A stretch of 64,000 bases of DNA from Mesorhizobium sp. CU3 (GTDB taxonomy: Bacteria; Pseudomonadota; Alphaproteobacteria; Rhizobiales; Rhizobiaceae). Positions 17,248 to 26,887 of the stretch are shown here, in pieces. The DNA is taken from NCBI RefSeq assembly GCF_006442965.1, contig NZ_VFWX01000003.1, forward strand, positions 248,001-312,000, read 5' to 3'. The notes below the pieces were generated by a model. It ran no database searches. It was not told the origin of the DNA and saw only the letters and a program-made list of their open reading frames with translations. Within the stretch, counting starts at the first letter, position 1; each line of letters starts with the position of its first letter. Both the position numbers and the translations under genes were made by a program.

Positions 17248-18179
17248 GTCCAGCCCTCCGCATTGACCAGATGAACTTCGACATCCTTGAAGCCGGCGCG
17301 CCTTATCTGCTGCGCGACAAGTGCTGCCCGTCGCTTCAGATTCGATGCGAAAAGATCGAAGATCAGGCCGAGTAAGGAGCCGCTATGCGCGACCTGAACC
17401 CCGCACGCCCCGGCGCGCCGGGCGATTTCGGCAACCTCCTCGAAGCCGTGTTTGGGCAAGTGTCGTTGACTGATCACTGCACTGGCAGAGGCGGCGCGTC
17501 CGAGGAGATAGGGATCCTGAAGGCGAACCGCGCGCGCGACCATCGCACGAAGCACGCCGAATTCCTGGATCTCGGCGCTGTCATAGCGCGCAGGCGGCAG
17601 TTGCAATGTGTCGACCGGGATACCGCCGTTCGCCTTGCAGCCGATCAGAAGCAGCGGCGGCAGCGAGCCGCCGAAATTCTCGATCACCGTGCCTTCCCGC
17701 TGCGCGAACAGCACTGCATGCTCGTCGAAGGCGATCGCGTCGCTGGCGCGCTCGGCGGCAACGGCCAGACGTGCGATGCTCGAGGGCCGCAAAGGGATGT
17801 CGACCGCCGCGGCGACAGCGCGAATGGAAGCGACGACGTCAGCCGTCGATGACCCGTAGCCGTGCCCTACGGGAATTGCGCTTTCAAGTGTCAGCTCGCC
17901 GCCGCCAGCGACGTTCAGGAAATCAAGCGTGAGGCGCGCGGCCGCCGACGCTTTGGCCTTATGATCAGGGTGGACGACGACCGCGTCGCCGTCGCTCCTG
18001 GCAAAGCTCGCCTCCGATCGCAAGCCGGTAATCGGCAGCGTCACGAGCCCGCGATGGAGGCGCCCGTCATTATCTTTGAAGACGCCCTGGATGAGTTCGC
18101 CGTGATGCGCGATCGCCATCGCCGTCCCAACCGACGATCGCAACGCTGCACGGCTCATGAGATTGCCGGCCTCGGCCAT
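17241..18179 (-). CDS. GHMP family kinase, PduX/BluE (L-threonine kinase)-like
   Basis: A 312-residue GHMP kinase with the ATP motif IPVGHGYGSSTADV near residue 110, an N-terminal HHGELIQG block and a C-terminal glycine-rich AHSGSLLGLIFD. The HGE.IQG pattern resembles PduX, which makes O-phospho-L-threonine for cobalamin. No cobalamin genes are near. The coupled cysteine synthase-like gene and the tail-to-tail threonine synthase-like gene suggest that it phosphorylates threonine or homoserine for them. The start at 18179 follows GGGAGGTG. Confidence 0.78.
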   Translation of the reverse strand: MAEAGNLMSRAALRSSVGTAMAIAHHGELIQGVFKDNDGRLHRGLVTLPITGLRSEASFARSDGDAVVVHPDHKAKASAAARLTLDFLNVAGGGELTLESAIPVGHGYGSSTADVVASIRAVAAAVDIPLRPSSIARLAVAAERASDAIAFDEHAVLFAQREGTVIENFGGSLPPLLLIGCKANGGIPVDTLQLPPARYDSAEIQEFGVLRAMVARAVRLQDPYLLGRAASASAVISQRHLPKHGFEEVAEIARRAGACGVQVAHSGSLLGLIFDLFASNLKRRAALVAQQIRRAGFKDVEVHLVNAEGWTW

Positions 18180-18316
18180 TTCCACCTCCCCCACGCTTTC
18201 TCGCTAAGCGGGAAGATGGCGCCGACGATCGGCAGGGACCCTCAAGGAATTCCGGTATTGACAACCAGACTGCGATCCCGCGGCGTCACGAGTTCGACCT
18301 CGGCAAGGCAATCCGC

Positions 18317-20713
18317 TTACGCGGCCACAACCCCCAGATGCCTGATCGGCCTGCCGCCGGAGATCGTCTGCGCCGCGCGTGCAATACCCTGAGCATCGAT
18401 GCCGTAGTGCCGATATAGATCGGCAATCGTGCCGGTTTGCCCGAAATGTTCGACACCAAGCGCTCGGGTGCGGTGGCCATGTACCGATCCCATCCACGCC
18501 AGCGTTGCAGGATGCCCGTCCACCACCGTGATCAAAGTGCAATGCGCCGGCACCTGCTCGAGCAGGCGCTCGATATGGCCTCTTGCCTGGACCAGGCCGC
18601 GCTCCCGCGCGCGCTGGGCCGCAGTCCATCCGGCGTTGAGCCGATCGGCCGAGGTAACGGCGAGCAGGCCGACATCGCGCCTGTCCTCGCCCATCAGGCC
18701 GACCGCCTCGATCGCCTCCGGAGCGACGGCGCCGGTATAGACCACCACAACCTCCGCGTTCGGGCCGGGCGCGCGCATCCAGTAGCCGCCATTGACAATG
18801 TCCTGGGAGAGCTGCGGTCCGATCTTGCGGTTGAGCTGTTCGATCGAGCGCGTGGAAAGCCTGAGATAGACCGAACCGCCCATGGCGTCCCGCAGCCAGG
18901 TCACTTCGTTGGGCTCGGTCTCCCCCGAGCGCTGCATATAATCGAAGGAGAACCGCATGATCGTTGCGAGTTCGTCGACGAAAGCCGGTTCGAAAGTCGC
19001 CAGCCCGTCCTGCGCCATGCCGATCAGCGGCGTCGCGATCGACTGGTGGGCGCCGCCTTCCGGCGCCAGCGTTACGCCCGAAGGTGTCGCGACGACGATG
19101 AAGCGGGCGTCCTGGTAGCAGGCGTAGTTCAAAGCATCGAGCCCTCGCTCGATGAACGGATCATAGAGCGTTCCGACCGGCAGCAGGCGCTCGCCGAAGA
19201 CCGAGTGGGACAGGCCTAGCGCCGAAAGCATGATGAAGAGATTCATTTCGGCGATGCCGAGTTCGATGTGCTGGCCCTTGGGCGAGAAATCCCAGTTGAA
19301 GGTGGACGGGATGCGCTCTTTGCGGAAAAGGTCCGCCATCTCGCTGCGCGCAAACAGCCCGCGGCGATTGACCCAGGCGCCGAGATTGGTCGACACCGTG
19401 ACGTCCGGCGAGGTCGTGACGACGCGCCGCGCGAATTCGCTATCCTGTTTGCCGATCTCGTGCATCACAAGGCCGAAGCCTTGCTGCGTCGACATCTGCG
19501 CCTGAAGAGGCACATTCAACTCCGCCGGCACATCGACATGCCCCGATGCGTAGCGCCTTCTGCCCGTGACGTTGAACGGCGCATTGCGAACAAAGTCGGC
19601 AAGACGCGAGGCCTGGGAAAGGCCTTCGAACGGCTCCCACTCCTTGCCGGGCCGCACGCCGTGCGCGGCCCGCAACGCCTCGACCTGCGCCGTCGTCATC
19701 AGCCCGGCATGATTGTCCTTATGGCCCGCGAGCGGCAGGCCGAAGCCCTTGATGGTGTAGGCAATGAAGCAGACCGGCCGGTCATGCGTTCGCGCCTTTT
19801 CGAAGGCATCGGTCAGCGTCGCCAGGTCGTGGCCGCCCAGATTGGTCATCAGCCGCGTCAGCTCCTGGTCGCTGCGGGTTTCGATGAGCCTGGACACGGC
19901 GCTCTGGTCGCCGATGTCGTCGAGCAGGCGCTTTCTCCAGGCCGCGCCGCCCTGATAGGTCAGCGCGGAATAAAGCTGGTTTGAACAGCCTTCGATCCAC
20001 TGCCTGAGCGCCTCGCCGCCCGGTTCTGAGAAGGCTGCTTGCAGAAGGTGGCCATATTTGACGACCACGACGTCCCAGCCGAAATTCCTGAACAGCGACT
20101 CGAACCGTTCCCACAAGCCTTCGCGCACGACGGCGTCGAGGCTTTGCCGGTTATAGTCGACGATCCACCACGTATTGCGCAGGCCTTGCTTCCATCCTTC
20201 GAGGAGCGCCTCGAAGATATTGCCCTCATCCATCTCGGCATCGCCGATCAGGGCAATCATCTTTCCGTGCGGCAGAGAAGCGGCCAGTTCCTTGGTGTGC
20301 AGGTAATCCTGGACAAGCGAGGCAAACAGCGTCTGGGCAACCCCGAGCCCGACGGAGCCGGTCGAGAAGTCGACGTCGTCGGCGTCCTTGGTACGCGACG
20401 GATAGGATTGCGCGCCCTTGTAGCCGCGAAAATTCTGCAGGTTTTCGCGGCTCTGATTGCCGAACAAATATTGGATCGCATGGAAGACCGGGCTGGCATG
20501 CGGCTTGACCGCCACCCTGTCTTCGGGGCGCAGGATCGAGAAGTAGAGCGCTGTCATGATCGTCGCCAGCGACGCCGACGACGACTGGTGGCCGCCGACC
20601 TTCAGCCCGTCCTCGTTGGCGCGGATGTGATTGGCGTTGTGGATGGTCCAGGTCGACAACCACAGCACCTTCTTCTCCAGCGCTGCCAGCAGTTCCAACT
20701 CTTCTCTGTCCAT
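18317..20713 (-). CDS. Transketolase / homodimeric pyruvate dehydrogenase E1 (AceE)-like TPP enzyme
   Basis: A 798-residue thiamine-diphosphate enzyme. The TPP/Mg motif is GDAEMDEGN...WWIVDYNRQSLD near residues 165-200. A pyrimidine-binding domain starts around residue 480 (HIELGIAEMNLFIMLSALGL) and a transketolase C-terminal domain follows. The layout is that of AceE, but at about 800 residues it is shorter than the usual 880-890, and no E2/E3 genes are adjacent. The reaction is therefore open: 2-oxoacid decarboxylation or ketol transfer. ATG at 20713 follows AGGA. An Lrp-type regulator is divergent, which hints at control by an amino acid. Confidence 0.78.
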   Translation of the reverse strand: MDREELELLAALEKKVLWLSTWTIHNANHIRANEDGLKVGGHQSSSASLATIMTALYFSILRPEDRVAVKPHASPVFHAIQYLFGNQSRENLQNFRGYKGAQSYPSRTKDADDVDFSTGSVGLGVAQTLFASLVQDYLHTKELAASLPHGKMIALIGDAEMDEGNIFEALLEGWKQGLRNTWWIVDYNRQSLDAVVREGLWERFESLFRNFGWDVVVVKYGHLLQAAFSEPGGEALRQWIEGCSNQLYSALTYQGGAAWRKRLLDDIGDQSAVSRLIETRSDQELTRLMTNLGGHDLATLTDAFEKARTHDRPVCFIAYTIKGFGLPLAGHKDNHAGLMTTAQVEALRAAHGVRPGKEWEPFEGLSQASRLADFVRNAPFNVTGRRRYASGHVDVPAELNVPLQAQMSTQQGFGLVMHEIGKQDSEFARRVVTTSPDVTVSTNLGAWVNRRGLFARSEMADLFRKERIPSTFNWDFSPKGQHIELGIAEMNLFIMLSALGLSHSVFGERLLPVGTLYDPFIERGLDALNYACYQDARFIVVATPSGVTLAPEGGAHQSIATPLIGMAQDGLATFEPAFVDELATIMRFSFDYMQRSGETEPNEVTWLRDAMGGSVYLRLSTRSIEQLNRKIGPQLSQDIVNGGYWMRAPGPNAEVVVVYTGAVAPEAIEAVGLMGEDRRDVGLLAVTSADRLNAGWTAAQRARERGLVQARGHIERLLEQVPAHCTLITVVDGHPATLAWMGSVHGHRTRALGVEHFGQTGTIADLYRHYGIDAQGIARAAQTISGGRPIRHLGVVAA

Positions 20714-20769
20714 GATCGCTGTCCTCATTGAGACCATCACGACCGTACAGGATCGCCAGAAGCGATTTC

Positions 20770-20782
20770 GCTCAATTTGAGC
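20770..20782. promoter_or_regulatory. Candidate Lrp/AsnC site between the TPP enzyme and lrp-like genes
   Basis: GCTCAATTTGAGC is a perfect 13-base palindrome (centre T) in the 127-bp divergent region. AT-rich flanks and the position beside an AsnC-type regulator gene make it a likely binding site. Confidence 0.5.
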
Positions 20783-20840
20783 TGTTTTGTGAACCTGATT
20801 TAGCTATAAGGGCCAAGAATTTGCCGAATTGGGCCCAAGC

Positions 20841-21311
20841 ATGTCAAAATCTCCGATCGACGACATCGACCGAAAAATCCTGACCATCCTCCAGTCCAAC
20901 GCCCACGCGACGAGCGAGCAATTGAGCGAGGAAGTGGGATTATCGCCCTCCCCATGCGCCCGCAGGGTCCGCAATTTGGAAGCGACCGGGGTGATAATGA
21001 GCTATGTGGCCGTCGTCGACCAGGTCAAAGTCGGGTTGCCGATCAGCGTCTTTGCGTCGATCAAGCTCGAGCGCCAGCGGGAGGAGGAACTGGATCGGTT
21101 CGCCAAGGCGGTCCAGCGCTGGCCGGAGATCGTCGAATGCTACCTGATGACGGGCCAGCGGGACTATCTCTTGCGCATCGTCGTCAAGGATCTGGAGGCC
21201 TACGAAGCCTTCCTGAAACGCACCCTCACCCGTCTGGAAGGCGTCGCCTCGATTGAATCGAGCTTTGCGCTGGGACAGGTCAAGCATGCCCAACCGCTGC
21301 CGATAGAATAG
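20841..21311 (+). CDS. Lrp/AsnC family transcriptional regulator
   Basis: A 156-residue regulator. The winged helix is at residues about 5-60 (IDDIDRKILTILQSNAHATS, SPSPCARRVRNLEATG) and a RAM ligand domain occupies 65-145 (VECYLMTGQRDYLLRIVV). ATG at 20841 is preferred over an upstream TTG. It is divergent from the AceE-like gene and probably controls it in response to an amino acid. Confidence 0.92.
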   Translation: MSKSPIDDIDRKILTILQSNAHATSEQLSEEVGLSPSPCARRVRNLEATGVIMSYVAVVDQVKVGLPISVFASIKLERQREEELDRFAKAVQRWPEIVECYLMTGQRDYLLRIVVKDLEAYEAFLKRTLTRLEGVASIESSFALGQVKHAQPLPIE

Positions 21312-21371
21312 GTCGCTGCCGCGTGGCGCGGCGTATGGCATGTCCGAGAAGATGCACGTGACGGCCCCTGC

Positions 21372-22274
21372 TTAAGGCACTACGCTCGCCACGATCGAGG
21401 CGTCGAGCGCCTCGTAGCCGTTAAGGTCGATGGTCGCATAGAGCTCCGCCCGCGTTTGCATGGCCTCGACCATGTTCTGCGTGCCGCCGTCGCGCCTGAT
21501 GGCGGCATAGAGCTTTTCCTGGGCCTTGTTGGCAACCCGCAACGATGACACCGGCCAGATCACCATATGATAGCCCATCTCCTCGAACTCTTTCACGGTG
21601 AAGAAGGGCGTGCGGCCGAATTCCGTCATGTTGGCCAGCAGCGGAACGCCCGGGATGCGCGCCGCAAACGCACGCAACATCTCGGCCGTCGTCAATGCCT
21701 CCGGAAAGATCGCATCGGCGCCGGCCGCCATATAGAGCTTCGCCCTGGCCACCGCGCCGTCCAGGCCTTCGCTTGCGGCGGCATCGGTGCGCGCGATCAG
21801 GTAGAGATGCCGCCGCGCCTTCGCGGCCGCCGCCACCTTGGCGGCCATATCATGCGCGTCGGCCAGCTTCTTGTCGTTGAGGTGGCCGCATTTCTTGGGC
21901 AGGAGCTGATCCTCGATATGCACCGCGCCCGCGCCGGCATCCTCGAAGGTCCGCACCATGTGCATGACGTTGAGCGCTTCGCCGTAGCCGGTGTCGCCGT
22001 CGACGAGCAGTGGCAAGTCTGAGGCGCGAACGATCTGGCGGATGAAGAAGGCGACCTCATCGACCGTAATGATGCCAAGATCGGGAATACCCATCGAGGC
22101 GGTCATGGCAGCGCCAGACAGGTAGAGTCCGTCAAAACCCGCTGACTTCGCCTGCAACGCGGCCATGCCATTGTGGGCGCCGGGGAGTTGCAGAATCCCT
22201 CCACGTTCGAGCAGCGCCCGAAAACGCTCGCCGGCCGGCGTCACCGGAAGAGCGGAAGCTGAAAGGTACGACAT
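21372..22274 (-). CDS. prpB: 2-methylisocitrate lyase
   Basis: A 300-residue member of the isocitrate lyase/PEP mutase superfamily. Mg-binding and catalytic regions are LLVDGDTGYGEALNV and EDQLLPKKCGHL; the family cysteine is in KKCGH. It cleaves 2-methylisocitrate into pyruvate and succinate, the last step of the methylcitrate cycle for propionyl-CoA. GAGGAAG precedes ATG at 22274, which lies 8 bases after the prpC stop. The gene order prpD-prpC-prpB supports the assignment. Confidence 0.9.
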   Translation of the reverse strand: MSYLSASALPVTPAGERFRALLERGGILQLPGAHNGMAALQAKSAGFDGLYLSGAAMTASMGIPDLGIITVDEVAFFIRQIVRASDLPLLVDGDTGYGEALNVMHMVRTFEDAGAGAVHIEDQLLPKKCGHLNDKKLADAHDMAAKVAAAAKARRHLYLIARTDAAASEGLDGAVARAKLYMAAGADAIFPEALTTAEMLRAFAARIPGVPLLANMTEFGRTPFFTVKEFEEMGYHMVIWPVSSLRVANKAQEKLYAAIRRDGGTQNMVEAMQTRAELYATIDLNGYEALDASIVASVVP

Positions 22275-22282
22275 GGTCTTCC

Positions 22283-23443
22283 TCAAGCAGCCTCATGGAC
22301 GGCATATGCATCTCCGCGCCGCTCAATCGGAATGAATTGGAGATTGTCGGGGCCGACATAGTTCGCGGATGGACGGATGATCTTGTTGTCCTGCCTCTGT
22401 TCGATGATGTGCGCGGCCCAGCCTGAGCTGCGGGCAATGACGAACAGCGGCGTGAACATCGCGGTCGGCACACCCATAAGGTGGTAGGAGACGGCGCTGA
22501 ACCAGTCGAGATTGGCGAACATCTTCCTCGTTTCGGCCATCGTCGCCTCGATGCGCTTGGCGATATCGAACATCCTGCTCGAACCTGTCCCGACCGACAG
22601 CGAATGGGCCACCTTCTTGATCACCTCGTTGCGCGGATCGGACATCGTATAGACCGGGTGGCCGAAGCCGATGACGACCTCCTTCGCCTCGATGCGGCGA
22701 CGGATGTCCGCCTCCGCCTCATCCGCATCGGCATAGCGCTTCTGGATCTCGAAGGCGAACTCGTTCGCGCCGCCATGCCTGGGGCCGCGCAAGGCGCCGA
22801 TCGCGCCGGTCATCGAAGAGTAGAAGTCGGAGCCGGTGCTCGCGATCGTGCGCGCGGCAAAGGTCGACGCATTGAATTCATGTTCGGCATAGAGGATGAG
22901 CGACACATGCATCGCCTTCACATGGGCCGCCTTCGGTGGAATTCCATGAAGCAGGTGAAGGAAGTGGCCGCCGATCGAATCGTCGTCGGTCTCGACCTCG
23001 ATGCGCCGGCCGTTCAGGGCGAAGTGATGCCAGTAGAGCAGCATCGAGCCGAGCGAGGCTGTCAGCCGGTCGGCGATGTCGCGCGCGCCGGCATGGCCGT
23101 GTTCCCGGGCTTCCGGCAACACGCAGCCGAGGGCGGACACGCCGGAGCGCAGCACGTCCATGGGATGGGTCGCGGCGGGTAGCAGTTCGAGCACCTGTCT
23201 CACGGCTTGCGGCAGCCCGCGAAGCGCTTTGAGCTTCGCCTTGTAGCGGCCGAGCTCGGCCACGGTCGGCAGCGTTCCATGCACCAGGAGATGAGCTATC
23301 TCCTCGAATTCGCAGGCGTCGGCGACATCGAGAATATCGTAGCCGCGATAATGCAGATCATTGCCGGTCCGCCCGACCGTGCAAAGGGCCGTGTTGCCGG
23401 CCACGACGCCGGAGAGCGCGACGGATTTCTTGGGTGCGGTCAT
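22283..23443 (-). CDS. prpC: 2-methylcitrate synthase
   Basis: A 386-residue citrate synthase-family enzyme. Signature segments are [32 protein letters not shown] (active-site His) and [13 protein letters not shown] (second His). The small size and location between prpD and prpB mark it as the methylcitrate type, condensing propionyl-CoA with oxaloacetate. GAGGGAGGA stands before ATG 23443; the open frame upstream of it is not used. Confidence 0.92.
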   Translation of the reverse strand: MTAPKKSVALSGVVAGNTALCTVGRTGNDLHYRGYDILDVADACEFEEIAHLLVHGTLPTVAELGRYKAKLKALRGLPQAVRQVLELLPAATHPMDVLRSGVSALGCVLPEAREHGHAGARDIADRLTASLGSMLLYWHHFALNGRRIEVETDDDSIGGHFLHLLHGIPPKAAHVKAMHVSLILYAEHEFNASTFAARTIASTGSDFYSSMTGAIGALRGPRHGGANEFAFEIQKRYADADEAEADIRRRIEAKEVVIGFGHPVYTMSDPRNEVIKKVAHSLSVGTGSSRMFDIAKRIEATMAETRKMFANLDWFSAVSYHLMGVPTAMFTPLFVIARSSGWAAHIIEQRQDNKIIRPSANYVGPDNLQFIPIERRGDAYAVHEAA

Positions 23444-23454
23444 CTCGTCCTCCC

Positions 23455-24972
23455 TCAACCACGCTTCCAGTCGAAAATACCGCGCGTCGCCCGCTCGCCG
23501 AGCCTTGCCGGATCGACGGCGAATGTGAGCCCGGCAAGTTCGTCCGGCCGCAGTGCCGGCAGTCGCTCGACCGCGGCGATGAAGCGTTCCTGCTCGGCGG
23601 CCGTCACGATGCACTCGGCAAGGGTACAGAACTTGCCGATATAGTCCGCCCGTGCAAAAGGACGCGCGCCAAGCGGATGCGCATCGGCAATCGCCAGTTC
23701 GTCCTCGATGACCCTGCCATTTTCGAGCGTGACGACAACGCGCCCGCCGAACGCCTTCTCGCGCGGATCGTGGCTGTGGTAGCGCCGCGTCCAGATCGGG
23801 TCTTCAACAGTCCGGATCTTGTGCCAGAGCGCAATCGTTTCGGGGTGGTTCGCGCGCTCCGGCATGTAGGAGCCCTCATGGTGCCAGCCGCGATCCTCCA
23901 GCGCGACGGCGAAAATGTACATGATCGAATGATCGAGCGTTTCGCGGCTCGATCCTGGATCCAGTTTTTGCGGATCGTTGGCGCCGGTGCCGATCACGTG
24001 GTGGGTGTGATGGCTGGTCTGGATGACGATATCGCTGACCAGGGAGAGATCGCCGATCCTTGGGCTCATGCGGCGCGCGAGGTCGATCAGGGCCTGGCTC
24101 TGATATTCGGCCGAATGCTCCTTGGTGTAGGTGTCCATGATCGCCCGCTTCGGTTGACCCTTCGCCGGCAGGGGCACTGTGTATTGCGCCGCCGGGCCCG
24201 AAAGCAGCCAGGCGATGAAGCCATCCTCGCCCTCCCAGGCCGGCGATGGCGCGCGTTCGCCACGCATGACGCGGTCGACTGCTTCCACGGCCATCTTGCC
24301 GGCGAAGGCTGGCGCATAAGCCTTCCAGCTCGAGATCTCGCCCTTGCGCGACTGCCGCGTCGTGGTCGTCACATGCAGCGCCTGCTGCACGGCCTGATAG
24401 ATGGTTTCGACCGGCAGGCCGAGCGCCGTTCCGATGCCGGCCGCGGCCGCCGGGCCGAGATGCGCGATGTGGTCGATCTTGTGTTCGTGGAGGCAGATGC
24501 CCTTCACCAGATCGACCTGGATTTCGTAGCCGGTGGCGATGCCCTTCGCCAGTTGCGCTCCCGACAGGCCGCAATGCTGCGCCACGGCGAGGATCGCCGG
24601 GATGTTGTCTGCGGGATGAGAATAGTCGGCGGCTAGGAAGGTGTCGTGAAAATCGAGCTCGCGCACGGCGACGCCATTTGCCCAGGCGGCCCATTCTGGC
24701 GAGACCCGATTACCTGAAGCCAGACCGAACACCGTTGCTCCCGGCGCAAGCGGATGGGCCATTGCCTGCGCCCTGGCGCTCGCCACGGGATGACGGGCGA
24801 GCGAAGCGGCAGCCACGGCCGCGTTGTCGATGATGCGATTGCCGATCATTTCAACGACATCGTCGTCCAGCGGGACGTCGTCGGCCGCGACCTCCGCGAT
24901 TTTCCAGGCAAGCTGGTCTTCCCGGGCCAGCTTCTCGGCGGACTTGTAGGTGCGGACGTTATGCGAATTCAC
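23455..24972 (-). CDS. prpD: 2-methylcitrate dehydratase
   Basis: A 505-residue MmgE/PrpD-family dehydratase, with typical segments [32 protein letters not shown] and [19 protein letters not shown]. It dehydrates 2-methylcitrate to 2-methyl-cis-aconitate. It is the first gene of prpDCB (11-base gap to prpC). The promoter region faces the divergent regulator and includes the 16-bp palindrome at 25073. Confidence 0.92.
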   Translation of the reverse strand: MNSHNVRTYKSAEKLAREDQLAWKIAEVAADDVPLDDDVVEMIGNRIIDNAAVAAASLARHPVASARAQAMAHPLAPGATVFGLASGNRVSPEWAAWANGVAVRELDFHDTFLAADYSHPADNIPAILAVAQHCGLSGAQLAKGIATGYEIQVDLVKGICLHEHKIDHIAHLGPAAAAGIGTALGLPVETIYQAVQQALHVTTTTRQSRKGEISSWKAYAPAFAGKMAVEAVDRVMRGERAPSPAWEGEDGFIAWLLSGPAAQYTVPLPAKGQPKRAIMDTYTKEHSAEYQSQALIDLARRMSPRIGDLSLVSDIVIQTSHHTHHVIGTGANDPQKLDPGSSRETLDHSIMYIFAVALEDRGWHHEGSYMPERANHPETIALWHKIRTVEDPIWTRRYHSHDPREKAFGGRVVVTLENGRVIEDELAIADAHPLGARPFARADYIGKFCTLAECIVTAAEQERFIAAVERLPALRPDELAGLTFAVDPARLGERATRGIFDWKRG

Positions 24973-25072
24973 GGGACGGTATTCCTCGGCTGGGTTTCAC
25001 GAGGGCTATCTAGGCGGTTCACGTGGCCAGCCGGAATGCTTGAAAAGGCGCGGATGTGTAAGTTATGAATTT

Positions 25073-25088
25073 GCAAAATGCATTTTGC
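25073..25088. promoter_or_regulatory. Perfect 16-bp palindrome, operator for the propionate regulator
   Basis: GCAAAATGCATTTTGC is perfectly symmetric and flanked by TTT and GAAA, giving two TTTGCAAA-like half-sites as known for RamB/PrpR/ScfR regulators. It lies 101 bases before prpD and 12 bases before the regulator ATG at 25101. It would fall inside the coding region if the earlier ATG at 25065 were used, so it also helps to choose the start. Confidence 0.75.
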
Positions 25089-25100
25089 GAAAGTGCGAAC

Positions 25101-26504
25101 ATGGCTCTGCCAAAGCTCTATCTCGGCCGCAAGATCCGCGAGCTTCGCCAGTCCATCGGGCTGACGCAGCTTCAGTTTGCCGAGCGGCTTGGCATTTCGA
25201 CCAGCTATCTCAACCAGATCGAAAACAATCAGCGCCCGGTTTCCGCTTCCGTCCTGCTGGCTTTGGCGGACAAGTTTCAGATCGACCTGGCCGAGCTCTC
25301 GCAAGGCGAGGGAGACAGGCTGCTGTCGGCGTTGATTGAAGCCCTGGCCGATCCGCTGTTCGAAGGCTATGCGCCCAATTTGCAGGAAATGAAGTTGATC
25401 GCCGGGAACGCTCCCGGGCTGGCAAAGGCGCTGATCTCTTGCCACCAGGCTTATCGCCGAAGCAGCGAGCAGTTGGCCTCCTTCGACGCCTCTGCGGCGC
25501 ACGCCGCGGCCGAGCCGTCACCTTATGAGGAAGTGCGCGACTTCTTCCATTTCGTCGACAACTACATCCACGACCTGGACACAGCGGCCGAGCGGCTGGC
25601 CGCCAAGATCGGCATTGCCGATCGCGAGACCGGCGCTGCCTTGAGCCAACATCTCGAGCGCGAGCATGGCGTCCGCATCGCCCGCGCCACGGAGCCGGAC
25701 CTCATTCGGCGCTTCGATCCCATGGCAAAGGTGCTCTATCTCAACCCCTATCTGCCGGCAGCGACCCGCAACTTCCAGATCGCCTTCCAGGTCGCCGAGA
25801 TCGAAGCCGGCGACGAGGCCGATCGCATCGCAGGCCGGGCGGATTTCCGTTCGCCCGGCGCTTTCGAGATATGCAGGGTCGGTCTTTGCAACTATTTCGC
25901 CGGCGCGCTGACGCTGCCCTACCAGAGGTTCCTTTCGGCCGCCAAGGAACTGCGTCATGATCTTGAACTGCTCGCCGCGCGCTTCGGCGCCTCCATCGAG
26001 CAGGTAGCCCATCGGCTGAGCACGTTGCAGCGGCCGGGCTCGAAGGGCGTGCCCGTCTTCTTTGCCCGCATCGACCGCGCGGGCAACATCACCAAGCGCC
26101 ACAGCGCGGCCAAGCTGCAATTTGCGCGGTTTGGCGGCGCCTGTCCGCTTTGGAATGTACACCAGGCCTTTGAAAGCCCCGGCCGCTTCCTCCGCCAGCT
26201 CGCCGAAACCCCCGACGGCGTGCGCTATTTGTCGGTGGCGACCGAACTCACCAAATCTGGCGGCGGCTTCAACGCCGCACGGCGTCGCTACGCCATCGCA
26301 CTCGGCTGCGAGATTGCCCATGCCGGCGACTTCGTCTATGCCGACGGGCTCGACATAACCAGTCGCGCCGGCTTCGATCCGATCGGGATTTCGTGCCGGA
26401 TCTGCATTCGCTCGGATTGCGTCCATCGGTCCGTGCCACCCCTGACGCACAAGATCACCGTCGACCGGCAGCGTCGCGAGGCCGTGCCCTACCAGATCGC
26501 CTGA
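25101..26504 (+). CDS. XRE/ImmA-IrrE type short-chain fatty acyl regulator of prp genes
   Basis: A 467-residue protein. An N-terminal Cro/CI helix-turn-helix covers residues about 8-65 (IRELRQSIGLTQLQFAERLG). A middle ImmA/IrrE-type peptidase-like domain shows no HExxH at the expected place (FQIAFQVAEIE instead), so it is probably a sensor only. The C-terminal DUF2083-type region has clustered cysteines (ISCRICIRSDCVHRS). This architecture is that of RamB/PrpR/ScfR regulators that sense propionyl- or methylcitrate-linked metabolites. Divergent placement from prpDCB with a shared palindrome supports this. Confidence 0.87.
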   Translation: MALPKLYLGRKIRELRQSIGLTQLQFAERLGISTSYLNQIENNQRPVSASVLLALADKFQIDLAELSQGEGDRLLSALIEALADPLFEGYAPNLQEMKLIAGNAPGLAKALISCHQAYRRSSEQLASFDASAAHAAAEPSPYEEVRDFFHFVDNYIHDLDTAAERLAAKIGIADRETGAALSQHLEREHGVRIARATEPDLIRRFDPMAKVLYLNPYLPAATRNFQIAFQVAEIEAGDEADRIAGRADFRSPGAFEICRVGLCNYFAGALTLPYQRFLSAAKELRHDLELLAARFGASIEQVAHRLSTLQRPGSKGVPVFFARIDRAGNITKRHSAAKLQFARFGGACPLWNVHQAFESPGRFLRQLAETPDGVRYLSVATELTKSGGGFNAARRRYAIALGCEIAHAGDFVYADGLDITSRAGFDPIGISCRICIRSDCVHRSVPPLTHKITVDRQRREAVPYQIA

Positions 26505-26887
26505 GCACGCCAAGTGCCGGCCGGACGACGAAACGGCGGACTCGCGCGTTCGATCCCTTTGCCGTGACATAATCCTGGACTGGCAGGAGGACAGGGGCTT
26601 GGCCAGCTCAAGCGCTCCAACAGCTTGCCCGTCTGATCGGCCGGGATTCTCCGGCGTTCATCGTGGCCACTTCTGCAGCGAGGTCGGGGCACCCGCGTTG
26701 ACCCAATGGCAGCCGAACAGGCGTATTCGCCTCGTTGCCGCGAGTGAGAGCCTCTCAACTACTTGATTGCAATATTAAGTACATATTTTGTACATCTATA
26801 TTGACGAACCGGTACTTTCGACCTTAGCGTCGCGTGGCTGCGGCGGAACGCCTGCGCGCAACTCAATCCCATGGGAGGATTACACCG
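26505..26887 (+). promoter_or_regulatory. Promoter region of the orphan binding protein, motif shared with 9.7 kb
   Basis: No gene is seen in 26505-26760. At 26787-26805 is TTTGTACATCTATATTGAC, matching 9717-9735 at 18 of 19 positions, preceded by ATTGCAATA at 26766. An extra AAGTACATA half-site occurs just before it. TCGCGTGGCTG at 26830 is also found at 9771, 25 bases after the motif here and 36 bases after it there. GGGAGGA serves the start at 26888. Confidence 0.6.

Noticed and set aside
16174..18179. Assignment of the kinase and PLP enzymes to cobalamin or ectoine metabolism
   Set aside because: No cob/blu or eut/doe genes are present, and the PLP active-site loops differ; kept as a possible separate pathway only.
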